Assembly (NCBI GenBank): GCA_905233755.1
Contig: CAJODM010000003.1
Coordinates: 1 to 64,000, forward strand
Direction of reading: 5' to 3'
Source of the DNA: an uncultured Ruminococcus sp.
GTDB taxonomy: Bacteria > Bacillota > Clostridia > Oscillospirales > Acutalibacteraceae
Length of the DNA stretch: 64,000 bases
The notes beneath the pieces were generated by a model that was not told where the DNA came from, ran no database searches, and saw nothing but the letters and a program-made list of their open reading frames with translations. Made by a program: the position numbers and the translations under genes. Below, piece after piece: positions 63,960 through 64,000 of this stretch (the first letter of the stretch is position 1; each line of letters begins with the position of its first letter).

Positions 63960-64000
63960 GCAGTAGAGCTGCTGCGCTATAAGCGGGTGGCGGGCTGAGC
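63960..64000. other. Right edge of window
   Basis: Forty-one bases after pyrR with no recognisable feature. Confidence 0.3.

Overview
The window looks like a chromosome segment from a GC-rich, anaerobic member of the Clostridia, most likely an uncultured Oscillospirales/Ruminococcaceae-type gut or rumen bacterium. The support is indirect: a dockerin-bearing secreted enzyme with a starch-binding module, type III glutamine synthetase, LL-diaminopimelate aminotransferase, NfnAB, a QueT gene behind a preQ1-type leader, and AT-rich intergenic regions with sigma-A-like promoters between GC-rich genes. I saw no rRNA, tRNA, CRISPR array, phage or transposase gene.

Layout. 1-6220: the ATPase YchF (its first base lies outside the window), then an operon of an FAD oxidoreductase and two tandemly duplicated GT-C membrane glycosyltransferases. 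6418-9337: copper resistance (copA with a C-terminal CopZ-like domain, and csoR) with a CsoR-type operator inside the promoter. 9448-15358: envelope genes, namely two L,D-transpeptidases, a PP2C phosphatase, a membrane-anchored protein of unknown function, and the dockerin/CBM26/esterase protein. 15439-18615: xpt, fhs and an RluA-type pseudouridine synthase.

18701-34099 is the most interesting block, a purine/urate-type catabolic island. An arcC-ygeW-ygeY operon diverges from an operon encoding a YheO-like regulator and two fold-type II PLP enzymes. These are followed by hydA, ygfK and ssnA on the minus strand, with nfnAB diverging from ssnA. The inferred logic is that purine-derived ureido compounds are opened by the amidohydrolases, a carbamoyl group is transferred by YgeW and cashed in as ATP by ArcC, and the remaining amino compound is deaminated by the PLP enzymes. 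YgfK and NfnAB would handle electrons. No ygeX is present, so the two PLP enzymes are its candidate replacements.

34651-47704: gdhA, trpS, an aminotransferase, two DHHW-type proteins with an MBOAT acyltransferase and a Nudix hydrolase, a CLC transporter that looks like the fluoride subtype, acpP, a phosphohexomutase and an unrecognised small protein. 48066-52876: queT, glnN, dapF and dapL. 53170-61601: a compact operon of eleven genes, a TrpR-like YerC regulator followed by a complete histidine pathway (hisZ-G-D-C-B-H-A-F-IE-K). Its promoter carries a perfect palindrome. 61772-63959: glyS and pyrR, the latter with a leader that can form two mutually exclusive hairpins.

Non-coding highlights are a 117-bp repeat present twice in opposite orientations, whose central hairpin also appears with changed but still pairing bases upstream of fhs; a structured 316-bp convergent region at 25653-25968; and a repeat-rich stretch upstream of gdhA.
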